Assembly (NCBI GenBank): GCA_021791615.1
Contig: JAJYWG010000415.1
Span: 1 to 11,349 of the forward strand
Source of the DNA: Actinomycetes bacterium
GTDB lineage: Bacteria; Actinomycetota; Acidimicrobiia; Acidimicrobiales; RAAP-2
Length of the DNA stretch: 11,349 bases
Direction of reading: 5' to 3'
Under the pieces are notes generated by a model. The model was not told where the DNA came from. It saw nothing but the letters and a program-made list of their open reading frames with translations, and searched no databases. The position numbers and the translations under genes were made by a program. Positions 1 through 6,443 of this stretch are shown here, one piece after another (the stretch's first letter is position 1; the number at the start of each line of letters is the position of its first letter).

Positions 1-1
1 C

Positions 2-181
2 GGCCTCGGGGTCGGCTTGGCGCTTCTGCTCCCCCACCTCATCTCCCAGCCGGTGGCCATCTCGATTCCGGCCATTGCCGGTTCGGTGGTGGTTGCTGCG
101 GGGATCGGGCTCGTCTTCGGCGTCTACCCTGCCTCACGGGCCGCGCGGCTGGCGCCGATCGACGCCCTGCGCAGTGACTGA
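2..181 (+). CDS. ABC transporter permease (MacB/FtsX family), C-terminal end
   Basis: Only the last 59 codons are in the window; the gene starts upstream of position 1. The sequence begins GLGVGLALLLPHLI and contains a hydrophobic segment (IAGSVVVAAGIGLVFGVYPA), then the tail SRAARLAPIDALRSD and TGA. A last membrane helix running into 'G-x-YPA-x-x-AA-x-x-x-PI-x-AL-R' is the standard C-terminus of MacB/LolC/FtsX-type permeases. These work with an ATPase of the LolD/MacB kind in lipoprotein, antibiotic or peptide export, or in cell-wall hydrolase control. The substrate cannot be told from this fragment. The gene converges on the lipoprotein gene at 316-1587 across 134 bp in which I see no clear terminator hairpin. 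Confidence 0.85.
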   Translation, partial: GLGVGLALLLPHLISQPVAISIPAIAGSVVVAAGIGLVFGVYPASRAARLAPIDALRSD

Positions 182-315
182 CCAGAACATCAACATGGCC
201 GCTGACGCAGTCATACCCGCAAGTTGACGTTGACCTGAGTCGGTGGGCCTTCAGCGCTCGAGGTGTCGACCATTCCAGAGGTTAAGTGCTAGCGGTGGTG
301 GATCCGGTCGTGTAG

Positions 316-1587
316 TCACCACCACGTAGCACCCATTATCGAGGTTGCATGGGCCGCGTAGTGTGCTACCAGGTGGAGGGCACTGCCGTCGAAGGTCCAC
401 ACCCAGTCGAAGGGGCCCGTCTCGACAGGATGGCGCGCGGTTCCCGAGTAGGTGGGCCCCTCGTACTCGTCGATGAGCACTTTGCCGTACGCATTCGTAG
501 CGAGAGACGCGCCGCCGTCGGCGTTGGGCTCGAGCGCAAGCACTGAGTTTGTCGAAAAGCTCCTGGTGAACTGGACTATGGACGCCTCCCCCAGGGGCGC
601 TGGCACGGGCGCTGGGCTCGGACCGCAGACCTTCACGGCTGCAATACCCTGAGCGTCGAAGACCGCTCCGGTGTACGAGCAGCCGGCGGGTGCTAGGACA
701 CGCGTGCCGGCAGGCACGGTCGAGGCAGGCGGCCCGCCAGCCGACGATGGGGTAGCTGAGGGATCGGGGGATGGCACGCCTCGCACCCGGCCGACCGCTA
801 CTGGACTCAGCACGGCAATATCACCAGGACCTGGTGACTGGCACCATCCGTGCGGAACGAAGCTGCTGTCTGGGGGAAGGGTCGATGGTGCGACGGTGAG
901 GACGATCCTCTTCCCATGTGGGCTCCACGATGGGTGCGACAGGCTGTGGCATGGGGTCAGGCCGGCGTAGGTGGTCTGCTGGCTGCCCGTGAGCAGGTTT
1001 CTCACGACCAGGTGCATGTTGAAGTACGAGGTGCTGCATATTCCAGCCAGGTACGCGATCCGGTGCCCTCCAGGACTCGGTACGGCGCTACCTATCGCGA
1101 CATCGTCCGGCGTTTTCATCACGATGCTCGCGTGACCGTTGGCTGGATCCACACGGACCACTTCCCCAGCGCAGGTGCCCGGCAGCGGATCGCCCCCTTC
1201 GATCCCCGGCTCCCCGAGGCGTGGTCCTCTCGTGAGGGTCAGCCAGATGTTGCCGTGGGTGCCGGTGAACGGAGGGCTCACGGCCCAGCCGGCTGGCGGG
1301 CGGTAGATGATCGCGAGTGGCGCCCCACCGGACATCGACATCTTTTCGAGGACCGGTGGGGCGGGAGTGGAAGCACTGGACCATAGGGCCACGAACCCGC
1401 TTTTCTGCTGCTCCCCCAGGGCACGTGATCCGATGGTACGGAGCGACTGGGGGGCTCCTGGTTGTGGTGCCACGAGATGGCCGGGGAGCTGCTGCGCTCC
1501 GTGGGTCCGCGCCACGCCGACCGTAGAGCAGGCAGACGCGAGCAGGGGGGAGAGCAGGAGGCTAATGACCACTCTTGACTTGCGCAT
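316..1587 (-). CDS. Secreted lipoprotein with TolB/WD40-like propeller repeats (lipoprotein 1)
   Basis: The product is 423 aa with a short basic N-region (MRKSR), a hydrophobic core and a lipobox ending LLASAC, so Cys20 is the probable lipidated residue. The -3 Ala is less usual than Leu but acceptable. The mature part has a Pro/Ser/Gly-rich start, then segments such as VVRVDPANGHASIV, SPGGHRIAYLAG and SWSPHGKRIVLTV. These resemble TolB/WD40 beta-propeller strands ('SPDGKRIAF'). Several cysteines are spread through the mature domain. No enzyme motif is seen; a surface binding or sensing role is inference. No good Shine-Dalgarno precedes the start. Instead an exact GGAAC-N17-CGTC promoter motif ends 8 nt before the ATG, suggesting a leaderless mRNA controlled by an ECF sigma factor. 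The gene is divergent from sigma factor 1. Confidence 0.8.
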   Translation of the reverse strand: MRKSRVVISLLLSPLLASACSTVGVARTHGAQQLPGHLVAPQPGAPQSLRTIGSRALGEQQKSGFVALWSSASTPAPPVLEKMSMSGGAPLAIIYRPPAGWAVSPPFTGTHGNIWLTLTRGPRLGEPGIEGGDPLPGTCAGEVVRVDPANGHASIVMKTPDDVAIGSAVPSPGGHRIAYLAGICSTSYFNMHLVVRNLLTGSQQTTYAGLTPCHSLSHPSWSPHGKRIVLTVAPSTLPPDSSFVPHGWCQSPGPGDIAVLSPVAVGRVRGVPSPDPSATPSSAGGPPASTVPAGTRVLAPAGCSYTGAVFDAQGIAAVKVCGPSPAPVPAPLGEASIVQFTRSFSTNSVLALEPNADGGASLATNAYGKVLIDEYEGPTYSGTARHPVETGPFDWVWTFDGSALHLVAHYAAHATSIMGATWW

Positions 1588-1595
1588 GAGAGTTG

Positions 1596-1621
1596 GACGT
1601 TCCGCACACCCGATCAGTTCC
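1596..1621 (-). promoter_or_regulatory. ECF-type promoter of lipoprotein 1
   Basis: Read on the minus strand, GGAAC (1621-1617) is followed by exactly 17 nt and then CGTC (1599-1596). Eight nt separate CGTC from the ATG whose A is 1587. This is the classic GGAAC / CGTC layout of ECF sigma promoters, and transcription would begin at or next to the A of the start codon. The same motif at the same offset occurs before the lipoprotein gene at 3798. Confidence 0.7.
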
Positions 1622-1786
1622 CGCGTGGCCCTGGTCGACTATCGACTGATACACCCTCATCACACGCTGGTATTGGCGGCAACACTTCCTGAGCATGTAA
1701 CGCCCCTGTTCGGCAACGCTCTTTGAGCACGGCCTTGGCAGCGCTCGGTCGACATTCGGGATCTCCATGATTGTTGACCTTCGACG

Positions 1787-1804
1787 CAACCCGAACGGGG
1801 GTTG
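1787..1804. repeat. Short inverted repeat upstream of sigma 1
   Basis: CAACCC (1787-1792) and GGGTTG (1799-1804) form a 6-bp stem with a 6-nt loop, 16 nt upstream of the GGAAC element at 1821. It could be an operator for a dimeric regulator or a chance match; the arms are short. Confidence 0.25.
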
Positions 1805-1820
1805 ATGCGTGTGTAGTGGT

Positions 1821-1845
1821 GGAACGATGTCTCCGAGAGGACGTG
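1821..1845 (+). promoter_or_regulatory. Probable ECF-type promoter of sigma 1 (autoregulation)
   Basis: GGAAC (1821-1825), a 16-nt spacer, then CGTG (1842-1845; one mismatch to CGTC) ends 8 nt before ATG 1854. Layout and offset match the exact copies at 1596-1621 and 3763-3788, so I read it as an autoregulatory promoter giving a leaderless or nearly leaderless sigma mRNA. The spacer is 1 nt shorter and the -10 is imperfect, so this is weaker than the other two. Confidence 0.5.
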
Positions 1846-1853
1846 CATGGGCG

Positions 1854-2357
1854 ATGGGAGTCGAGGAGAGTGCACAGATCGACCGTACGTTCGAGGAGAT
1901 CTACCGGGACTCGTATCCGCGACTCGTCGGACAGTTGTCCGTCGTCACCACGGGCCGCGCTGAGGCAGAAGAAGTAGTACAGGAGGCCTTCGCACGCCTG
2001 TGGGGACGCTGGTCACACGTGCGGGACTACGAGAACATCGAGGCGTGGGTGCGGCGCGTCGCCCTCAACGTCGCGACCAGTCGGTGGCGACGGTCGAGGC
2101 GGCACGAACAGCTCTTCGATGTCGTGTCTGCGCATGGCGATCCTGACGGGTCGGACGTGGTCGTGCTCATGGCTCTCAGGAGGCTTCCCATCAAGCAGCG
2201 ATCGGCGTTATTCCTCCACCACGTAGTCGGGCTGTCCGTGGACGAGGTGGCGAACGAAATGTCCACCAAGTCGGGGACCGTGAAGTCCTGGCTCAGCCGT
2301 GGCCGGGCTGAGCTCGACAACTACCTCCGGGACAAGGAGAGCGATATCCATGACTGA
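1854..2357 (+). CDS. ECF RNA polymerase sigma factor (sigma 1), SigE-like
   Basis: The product is 167 aa from ATG 1854. Region 2 spans about residues 11-80: FEEIYRDSYPRLVGQL, then AEAEEVVQEAFARLWGRW (the region 2.1-2.2 core) and ENIEAWVRRVALNVATSRWR (2.3-2.4). Region 4 spans about 105-158: LRRLPIKQRSALFLHHVVGL, then SVDEVANEMSTKSGTVKSWL, the -35-binding helix-turn-helix, then SRGRAELDNYL. This is a complete two-domain ECF factor of normal length. Upstream in-frame starts exist (GTG 1809, ATG 1827). I chose 1854 because GAGAGGA lies upstream at 1835-1841, the protein then begins like other ECF factors, and the promoter motif at 1821-1845 would start transcription at about 1853. The stop overlaps the next gene by 8 nt (ATGACTGA), implying translational coupling to its presumed membrane partner. 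Confidence 0.92.
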   Translation: MGVEESAQIDRTFEEIYRDSYPRLVGQLSVVTTGRAEAEEVVQEAFARLWGRWSHVRDYENIEAWVRRVALNVATSRWRRSRRHEQLFDVVSAHGDPDGSDVVVLMALRRLPIKQRSALFLHHVVGLSVDEVANEMSTKSGTVKSWLSRGRAELDNYLRDKESDIHD

Positions 2358-3672
2358 CGAACACCAAAGTGACCGGATCGGTTTGCTCCTTAGAGGTATG
2401 GCCACCCGCATCGAGCGAGAGGTGGTCCCACCGGAGCCGCGTTCCATCACCCAACAGACGGAGCGCCACCAGCGTCGCCAAAGGTATCGGCTGGTCGCGC
2501 TAGTTACGGCGGCGGTCTTGGTCGCCGGAGCGGTCGCCGCGAGTGTCGTACTCCCGGGCTCGACGGCGACGCGCCAGCCTGGAGCCGGTCGCTTGCTTGG
2601 CGTCGCGAGCTATCCCATACGGTTCGGAAACGTCCGCCTGGTCGTGAAAGATCTGCCCGCCATCCAAGAGAACACGCCAGCCATAACGAGCTCGAACATC
2701 ACGTCGCTCCAGTTGCCGGCGCTCAGCACCAACCACTCCTCCATCGCGTTCGGTGACGGGAGTGTATGGGTGCTCGAGCACACTGGTGCGAGCGCCCCTG
2801 CACCGTGCGGCAAGCTCGTGGCGCTGAACGCCGCGTCTGCCAGGATCAGAGGCTCCGTGGCAATTGCGCTGTGTCCAGATGCCGTTGCCTACGGAGCAGG
2901 GTCGCTCTGGGTGCTCTCCTTCCAGATCGGAGTGACCGGCTACCAGCTCGTGCAGGTCGATCCGTCCACGCTGAGCGTTACCTCGACGCTCACTCTCGAC
3001 GGGGGAAGTGGCGGGATCACGCCCCAAGGTGACACGGGAGCGAAGTACCTCTTCGTCACAGTCGACGGCAGCGACGTAGTGGCGGCAATCCAGGGGCGCG
3101 CTGGCAAGAGCGAGCTCGTCGAGATCAGTGCGGCGAACGGAGCAATCATCAGGTCGGTGGAACTTCCTGCCCTCGACGGACCGGTGAGCGCGCTCGGAGC
3201 GAACAGCAGTGCCGTCTGGGTAGGAACTGCGAACGGCTGGGTGCTGTCGTTCAATCCGCAAAGCGGCGCTCTATCGGGTGGTCAGCGTCTCGGAACCCGG
3301 GTCGCAAGCCTCTCTGCTGCAAAGACGGGAGTATGGGTGACCGTGAACCTGCCGGTGCCAGCCAATGCGCCCTATCCGGGGCTCGACACCCTTCGGCTCG
3401 ACCCCACTACTGGCAGGATCACGAGGGACACGGGACTCCCCATGACCTTCGTCTCGACCGACGGCACCTCCGTGTGGGTATTGGGCAGCGCACCGCCGTA
3501 CCGATCAGCTGCAGGGCTCCTCGGGAAGGTCAATCCCACGACCGGGACCATGAGCACGGACGCAGAGCTACCGGTCGAGAGCTACAAGACGCCGGACACC
3601 CTCGGCGTCTACCAGGGCAGTGCCTGGGTCATCAACGACGGCCTCGGGACGCTGACGAAGGTGAGCAAGTGA
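2350..3672 (+). CDS. Single-pass membrane protein with extracytoplasmic beta-propeller; candidate anti-sigma/sensor of sigma 1
   Basis: The product is 440 aa from ATG 2350, which has an excellent Shine-Dalgarno (AAGGAGA, 2334-2340) and sits inside the end of the sigma gene. An upstream in-frame start at 2299 has no such support. Layout: a charged cytoplasmic stretch (residues 1-46) ending with HQRRQR at 40-45; a transmembrane helix at about 48-68; then an extracytoplasmic domain with five to seven repeats of the form 'G-x-G-S-V/L-W-V ... V-D/N-P-x-T/S-G' (GDGSVWVLEH, GAGSLWVLSF, NSSAVWVGTA, GTSVWVLGS, QGSAWVIND; VDPSTLS, LDPTTGRI, VNPTTGTM). These are typical of YncE/SMP-30/PQQ-like propellers. 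Membrane-bound ECF anti-sigma factors are usually encoded just downstream of their sigma gene, and this gene fits that place and topology. However, no zinc-binding anti-sigma (ZAS) motif is visible and the cytoplasmic part is very short, so anti-sigma function is inference. Confidence 0.85.
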   Translation: MTDEHQSDRIGLLLRGMATRIEREVVPPEPRSITQQTERHQRRQRYRLVALVTAAVLVAGAVAASVVLPGSTATRQPGAGRLLGVASYPIRFGNVRLVVKDLPAIQENTPAITSSNITSLQLPALSTNHSSIAFGDGSVWVLEHTGASAPAPCGKLVALNAASARIRGSVAIALCPDAVAYGAGSLWVLSFQIGVTGYQLVQVDPSTLSVTSTLTLDGGSGGITPQGDTGAKYLFVTVDGSDVVAAIQGRAGKSELVEISAANGAIIRSVELPALDGPVSALGANSSAVWVGTANGWVLSFNPQSGALSGGQRLGTRVASLSAAKTGVWVTVNLPVPANAPYPGLDTLRLDPTTGRITRDTGLPMTFVSTDGTSVWVLGSAPPYRSAAGLLGKVNPTTGTMSTDAELPVESYKTPDTLGVYQGSAWVINDGLGTLTKVSK

Positions 3673-3762
3673 GAACTGGGGGTTCGCTTAGAGCTCCTCG
3701 ACAGATCGTGCGGCCCCGTCCGATCTGGCAACCGCGCCGTCGAGCGCACCCGAGCTGAGCGC

Positions 3763-3788
3763 GGAACCAACCTTGGCGGTCATGCGTC
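3763..3788 (+). promoter_or_regulatory. ECF-type promoter of lipoprotein 2 / sigma 2 operon
   Basis: GGAAC (3763-3767), a 17-nt spacer and CGTC (3785-3788) lie 9 nt before ATG 3798. This is an exact match to the motif upstream of lipoprotein 1. No strong Shine-Dalgarno lies between the motif and the ATG, which fits a leaderless mRNA. The sigma 2 and propeller 2 genes follow without an obvious promoter of their own. Confidence 0.7.
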
Positions 3789-3797
3789 AGATGGACC

Positions 3798-4385
3798 ATG
3801 AAGCAAGACGCAACAGCAGGCTCCTCCGGAGTTGCCGCTATCAACGGTCGGCGCGTGAGGCGGTCGGCGGCGCGTGCGTCGGGGATGGCGATCCTGCTGG
3901 CAGCGACGTTCGTGCTCGCTGCGTGCGGGAGCGCGGCTGGCGGCGATCCTGGCCCCTCACGCCCGGCATCGGCAGCCGACTCGACAGTCTGTGGCTCGGT
4001 GCCCGCCCTCGACCGGCTCGTCGTGCACAGAAGCGATGCCTTCCCCCAGAACCATATGCGCTTCTCGTTTCCCGCCGAGGTGACCGTGACCGACGCAGCT
4101 CAGGTGCGCGCGGCCGCTCGGGCGCTGTGCTCGTTGCCGAAGATGCCGAGTGGCACGTTCGCTTGTCCGGCCGACCTCGGCATCGTCTACCACCTCGCCT
4201 TCTTCGCGGGCGGCCGTGCCTTCCCGACCGTAGAGGTGGACGCGACCGGCTGCGAGAGCGTGCGCGGGCTCGGTCCTGTCCGCTGGGTGGCTCGCTCTCC
4301 TGGCTTCTGGTCCATCCTGGGCCGGGCGATGGGGCTCTCATCTCCCAGCAACGCCATGTTCCGGGGCCGCGGGCCGAACGGGTGA
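3798..4385 (+). CDS. Secreted lipoprotein, function unknown (lipoprotein 2)
   Basis: The product is 195 aa with a long, arginine-containing N-region (GRRVRRSAARASG, residues 17-29), a hydrophobic core and the lipobox VLAAC, so Cys43 is the probable lipid anchor. A later in-frame ATG at 3885 would still keep the lipobox, but the promoter motif 9 nt upstream favours 3798. The mature domain (about residues 60-165) contains SFPAEVTVTDAAQVRAAARA, FACPADLGIVYHLAFFAGG and VEVDATGCESV. I recognise this as the kind of conserved uncharacterised domain found in actinobacterial secreted proteins, without a known activity. Cysteines at the ACPAD and TGCES segments may form a disulfide. It stands first in a likely operon with sigma 2 (48-bp gap) and propeller 2. 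Confidence 0.8.
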   Translation: MKQDATAGSSGVAAINGRRVRRSAARASGMAILLAATFVLAACGSAAGGDPGPSRPASAADSTVCGSVPALDRLVVHRSDAFPQNHMRFSFPAEVTVTDAAQVRAAARALCSLPKMPSGTFACPADLGIVYHLAFFAGGRAFPTVEVDATGCESVRGLGPVRWVARSPGFWSILGRAMGLSSPSNAMFRGRGPNG

Positions 4386-4433
4386 TCGGGTGGTGTTCTT
4401 GGCCGATCGTGACGGGGCGACGAAGATGGCCCG

Positions 4434-4924
4434 ATGGCCGACGCAGGTGACCTCGAGGAGCTGGTGCGACTCCACTACCAGGGCCTGTTGCGTCTCGCCT
4501 ACGTCTTGTGCGGTGATCCAGCCGAAGCCGAGGACATCGTCGGCGACGTGCTCGTCCGCGCCTGGCCACGGCTGTCGCGGGGCAAGGTCGACGAACCGGC
4601 GACGTATCTCCGCCGTGCTGTGGTCAATAGGGTCGCAAGCTGGCGACGTCACCGCTTCGTCGTGCGGCGAGAAGAGCTGCGCCGGCGCCCGGAGCCGCCC
4701 GCCCAGACACTGAGGGGCAAACCGCGGAGCGCGATCGGCTCTGGACAGCCCTGCGGGCGCTGCCGGTCGCCCAGCGCCAGGTGGTCGTCCTGCGGTACTT
4801 GGAGGACCTCTCCGAAGCCGAGACAGCAGCGCCCCTTGGGGTGGCGCCAGGCACCGTCAAGTCCCGCGCCGCGCGTGCCCTCGAGGCCCTGCGCCGAGCC
4901 CTCGACGAGGACGTAGATGTCTGA
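4434..4924 (+). pseudogene. ECF RNA polymerase sigma factor (sigma 2), frameshifted between its two domains
   Basis: From ATG 4434 one frame encodes region 2: LEELVRLHYQGLLRLAYVLC, then DPAEAEDIVGDVLVRAWPRL and ATYLRRAVVNRVASWRRHR. After about codon 90 this frame degenerates and ends at 4916. Region 4 is intact in the -1 frame from about 4703: TAERDRLWTALRALPVAQRQ, VVVLRYLEDLSEAETA, then GVAPGTVKSRAARALEALRR, with TGA at 4922-4924. Joining the frames near 4700-4712 gives about 163 aa, a normal ECF length. The restored stop then overlaps the next start as ATGTCTGA, exactly like the module 1 overlap. A one-base loss (or sequencing error) is the simplest reading. As sequenced, translation would give a region 2 protein with a nonsense tail and no -35 recognition. 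Read-through from the 3763 promoter is the likely transcription route. Confidence 0.85.
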
Positions 4925-6314
4925 CCTCGAATCCGAGATCGCTGCACAGCTGCGCCGCCGGGCTGAAGCCCTACCCATCGACGGCCAGATGCACGATCGT
5001 CTTGTCCGGCGAGTCCGGACGCATCAGCGGCGCCAGCGTGCCGCGTTGGTTGGTGGACCGGTCGCTGTCGTCGCTGTCGCAGCGCTCGCCGCCGCCCTCA
5101 TCGTGCCATCCGCCGGACATCAGAGTCGGCCACGGGTAATTGCAGCACCAGCGGTGCACGGCCCCCTGAAGGCGGCCGCCCGGCGACAACCCTCGCCCTT
5201 CTCGCTATCCCTGGTTTCGCCGGCACTCGCGCCCGGTGGCGGCAGCAACCTGCGCTGGGTGGACTTCGTATCTCCCACTCGGGGGTGGGCCCTCGCAAAT
5301 ATGCAGGGTCGAATGCGCGTCGCGCACACCAGCGACGGCGGCCTGAGCTGGGCAGTCGTCGGCGGGCCGCTGCCGACAAGCGCAGGCGGCCCGACTCCCA
5401 CCCGTCTCGTGGTGGTACTTGCCGGCAACGGGCTCGGCACACACGTCGCCGACCTGTACGCGTATGCCGGCACCGGCCATCTCGGAGCCGGAGGAGCCCG
5501 TCGTCTCTACGTGAGCCTGGATCGGGGCTCGTCGTGGCAGGTGGTCGAATTCCCCGGACCGGTGCTCGGCGTTGCCCCCCCTCTTGGTCCGGGCGGGTCG
5601 GTGCTCGGTCCTCGAGTAAGCGATGGCAAGCTCTGGGCGCTGATCGGCTCAGCCTCCCAAGGCGGTCAGGCGGGCCCTTCCCGGCTGGAGATCTCCACCG
5701 ACGCAGGCCGCACCTGGAAGAGCACCGGATCGATACCCGGGCGGGGAAACATCGGAGCGTTGGCCAGGGTGAGCGAGCGAAGCGGGTTCGTCGTGTTGGA
5801 GAGCATCACTGGCGGGCGCCTCAGCTCGTCGTTGCTCCATACGACCGGCGGTGGGTCTAGCTGGCAACGACTGTCCGACCCGTGCGGCAGCTTCCCCGAC
5901 CAGCAGCTGAGCGCGATCAACGCCAAGCACCTGTGGCTGGCGTGTGGCAGCGAGCCCGCGGGAAGCCTGCAAGCCAAGTCTGTCTACTTCTCGACAGATG
6001 CGGCGCGGAGCTGGCGGCAGACGACAAGCGTGGGGCTCGCCAAGGCCACCTCGATCGGCGCGCTCGGGCGCAGCGGCTACATCATCGGCCTGGCAGCCCT
6101 CTCGGACCAAGAGGTCTGGCTCGCCCTCGGGCGCGGCCCGGTCGACGTGACCACGGATCAGGGGCGCACCTGGCGACCAGCATTCCTGCTGCCTGCTGGC
6201 ACCGGCGGGGTTGTGCAGGTCACCTTCGTCGATGCCACCCACGGATGGGCCCTCACTCCACAAGGCCTCTGGCGCACCTCCAACGGCGTGCAGTGGCAGA
6301 GCCTCGGTGGCTGA
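4917..6314 (+). CDS. Single-pass membrane protein with BNR/Asp-box beta-propeller; candidate anti-sigma/sensor of sigma 2
   Basis: The product is 465 aa. A GAGGA (4907-4911) precedes ATG 4917, which overlaps the frame-restored sigma 2 stop by 8 nt. The cytoplasmic N-terminus (1-42) is arginine-rich and carries HQRRQR at 36-41, the same hexapeptide at the same place as in the propeller protein at 2350. A membrane helix spans about 43-64. Beyond a Pro/Ala-rich linker lie about seven Asp-box-like repeats: HTSDGGLSW, YVSLDRGSSW, EISTDAGRTW, LHTTGGGSSW, YFSTDAARSW, DVTTDQGRTW and WRTSNGVQW. These are interleaved with 'GWAL/LWAL' strands (FVSPTRGWALAN, VDATHGWALT). This pattern is typical of BNR/sortilin/Ycf48-like seven-bladed propellers, which bind ligands or proteins. 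Sialidase catalytic residues cannot be assigned, so I do not call it an enzyme. A sensor or anti-sigma role is inferred from position and topology. Confidence 0.85.
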   Translation: MSDLESEIAAQLRRRAEALPIDGQMHDRLVRRVRTHQRRQRAALVGGPVAVVAVAALAAALIVPSAGHQSRPRVIAAPAVHGPLKAAARRQPSPFSLSLVSPALAPGGGSNLRWVDFVSPTRGWALANMQGRMRVAHTSDGGLSWAVVGGPLPTSAGGPTPTRLVVVLAGNGLGTHVADLYAYAGTGHLGAGGARRLYVSLDRGSSWQVVEFPGPVLGVAPPLGPGGSVLGPRVSDGKLWALIGSASQGGQAGPSRLEISTDAGRTWKSTGSIPGRGNIGALARVSERSGFVVLESITGGRLSSSLLHTTGGGSSWQRLSDPCGSFPDQQLSAINAKHLWLACGSEPAGSLQAKSVYFSTDAARSWRQTTSVGLAKATSIGALGRSGYIIGLAALSDQEVWLALGRGPVDVTTDQGRTWRPAFLLPAGTGGVVQVTFVDATHGWALTPQGLWRTSNGVQWQSLGG

Positions 6315-6346
6315 ACGCCACAACCTCGAGTCGCGCTGCGAGCGCA

Positions 6347-6367
6347 CCGGCGCGAGGGGCGCGCCGG
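6347..6367 (+). terminator. GC-rich hairpin after propeller 2, possible terminator
   Basis: CCGGCGCG (6347-6354) and CGCGCCGG (6360-6367) form a perfect 8-bp stem with a 5-nt loop (AGGGG), 32 nt after the stop of the propeller 2 gene. There is no U-tract, so it would be a non-canonical actinobacterial-type terminator. It lies between two transcription units, upstream of the promoter motif at 6409. Confidence 0.4.
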
Positions 6368-6408
6368 CAGGGAAGCACGCGGGCCTGGCGTCGGGAATCG
6401 GCAGTCGG

Positions 6409-6434
6409 GGAACCTGCCGAACCCATCAGGAGTC
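6409..6434 (+). promoter_or_regulatory. Probable ECF-type promoter of lipoprotein 3
   Basis: GGAAC (6409-6413), a 17-nt spacer and AGTC (6431-6434; one mismatch to CGTC) lie exactly 9 nt before ATG 6444. Spacer and offset are the same as for lipoprotein 2, which is why I accept the imperfect -10. An AGGAG at 6428-6432 overlaps the -10 and could serve as ribosome site if transcription instead starts upstream. Confidence 0.5.
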
Positions 6435-6443
6435 AGAAGGGAC

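Noticed and set aside
3223..3249. GGAAC-N17-TGTC inside the propeller 1 gene as another ECF promoter
   Set aside because: It has one mismatch in the -10, lies within a coding region, and no gene starts downstream on that strand.
2500..3261. A 253-codon minus-strand open frame opposite propeller 1
   Set aside because: It is low-complexity and Arg-rich, has no recognisable domain, and lies wholly antisense to a well-supported gene with strong ribosome site and propeller repeats.
3841..4569. A 242-codon minus-strand open frame opposite lipoprotein 2 and sigma 2
   Set aside because: Its composition is extremely Arg-rich, typical of antisense frames in high-GC DNA, and it covers two genes with clear lipobox and sigma domains.
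4690..4715. Programmed -1 ribosomal frameshifting in sigma 2
   Set aside because: No slippery heptamer of the X-XXY-YYZ type is present where the frames must switch, so indel or sequencing error is simpler.
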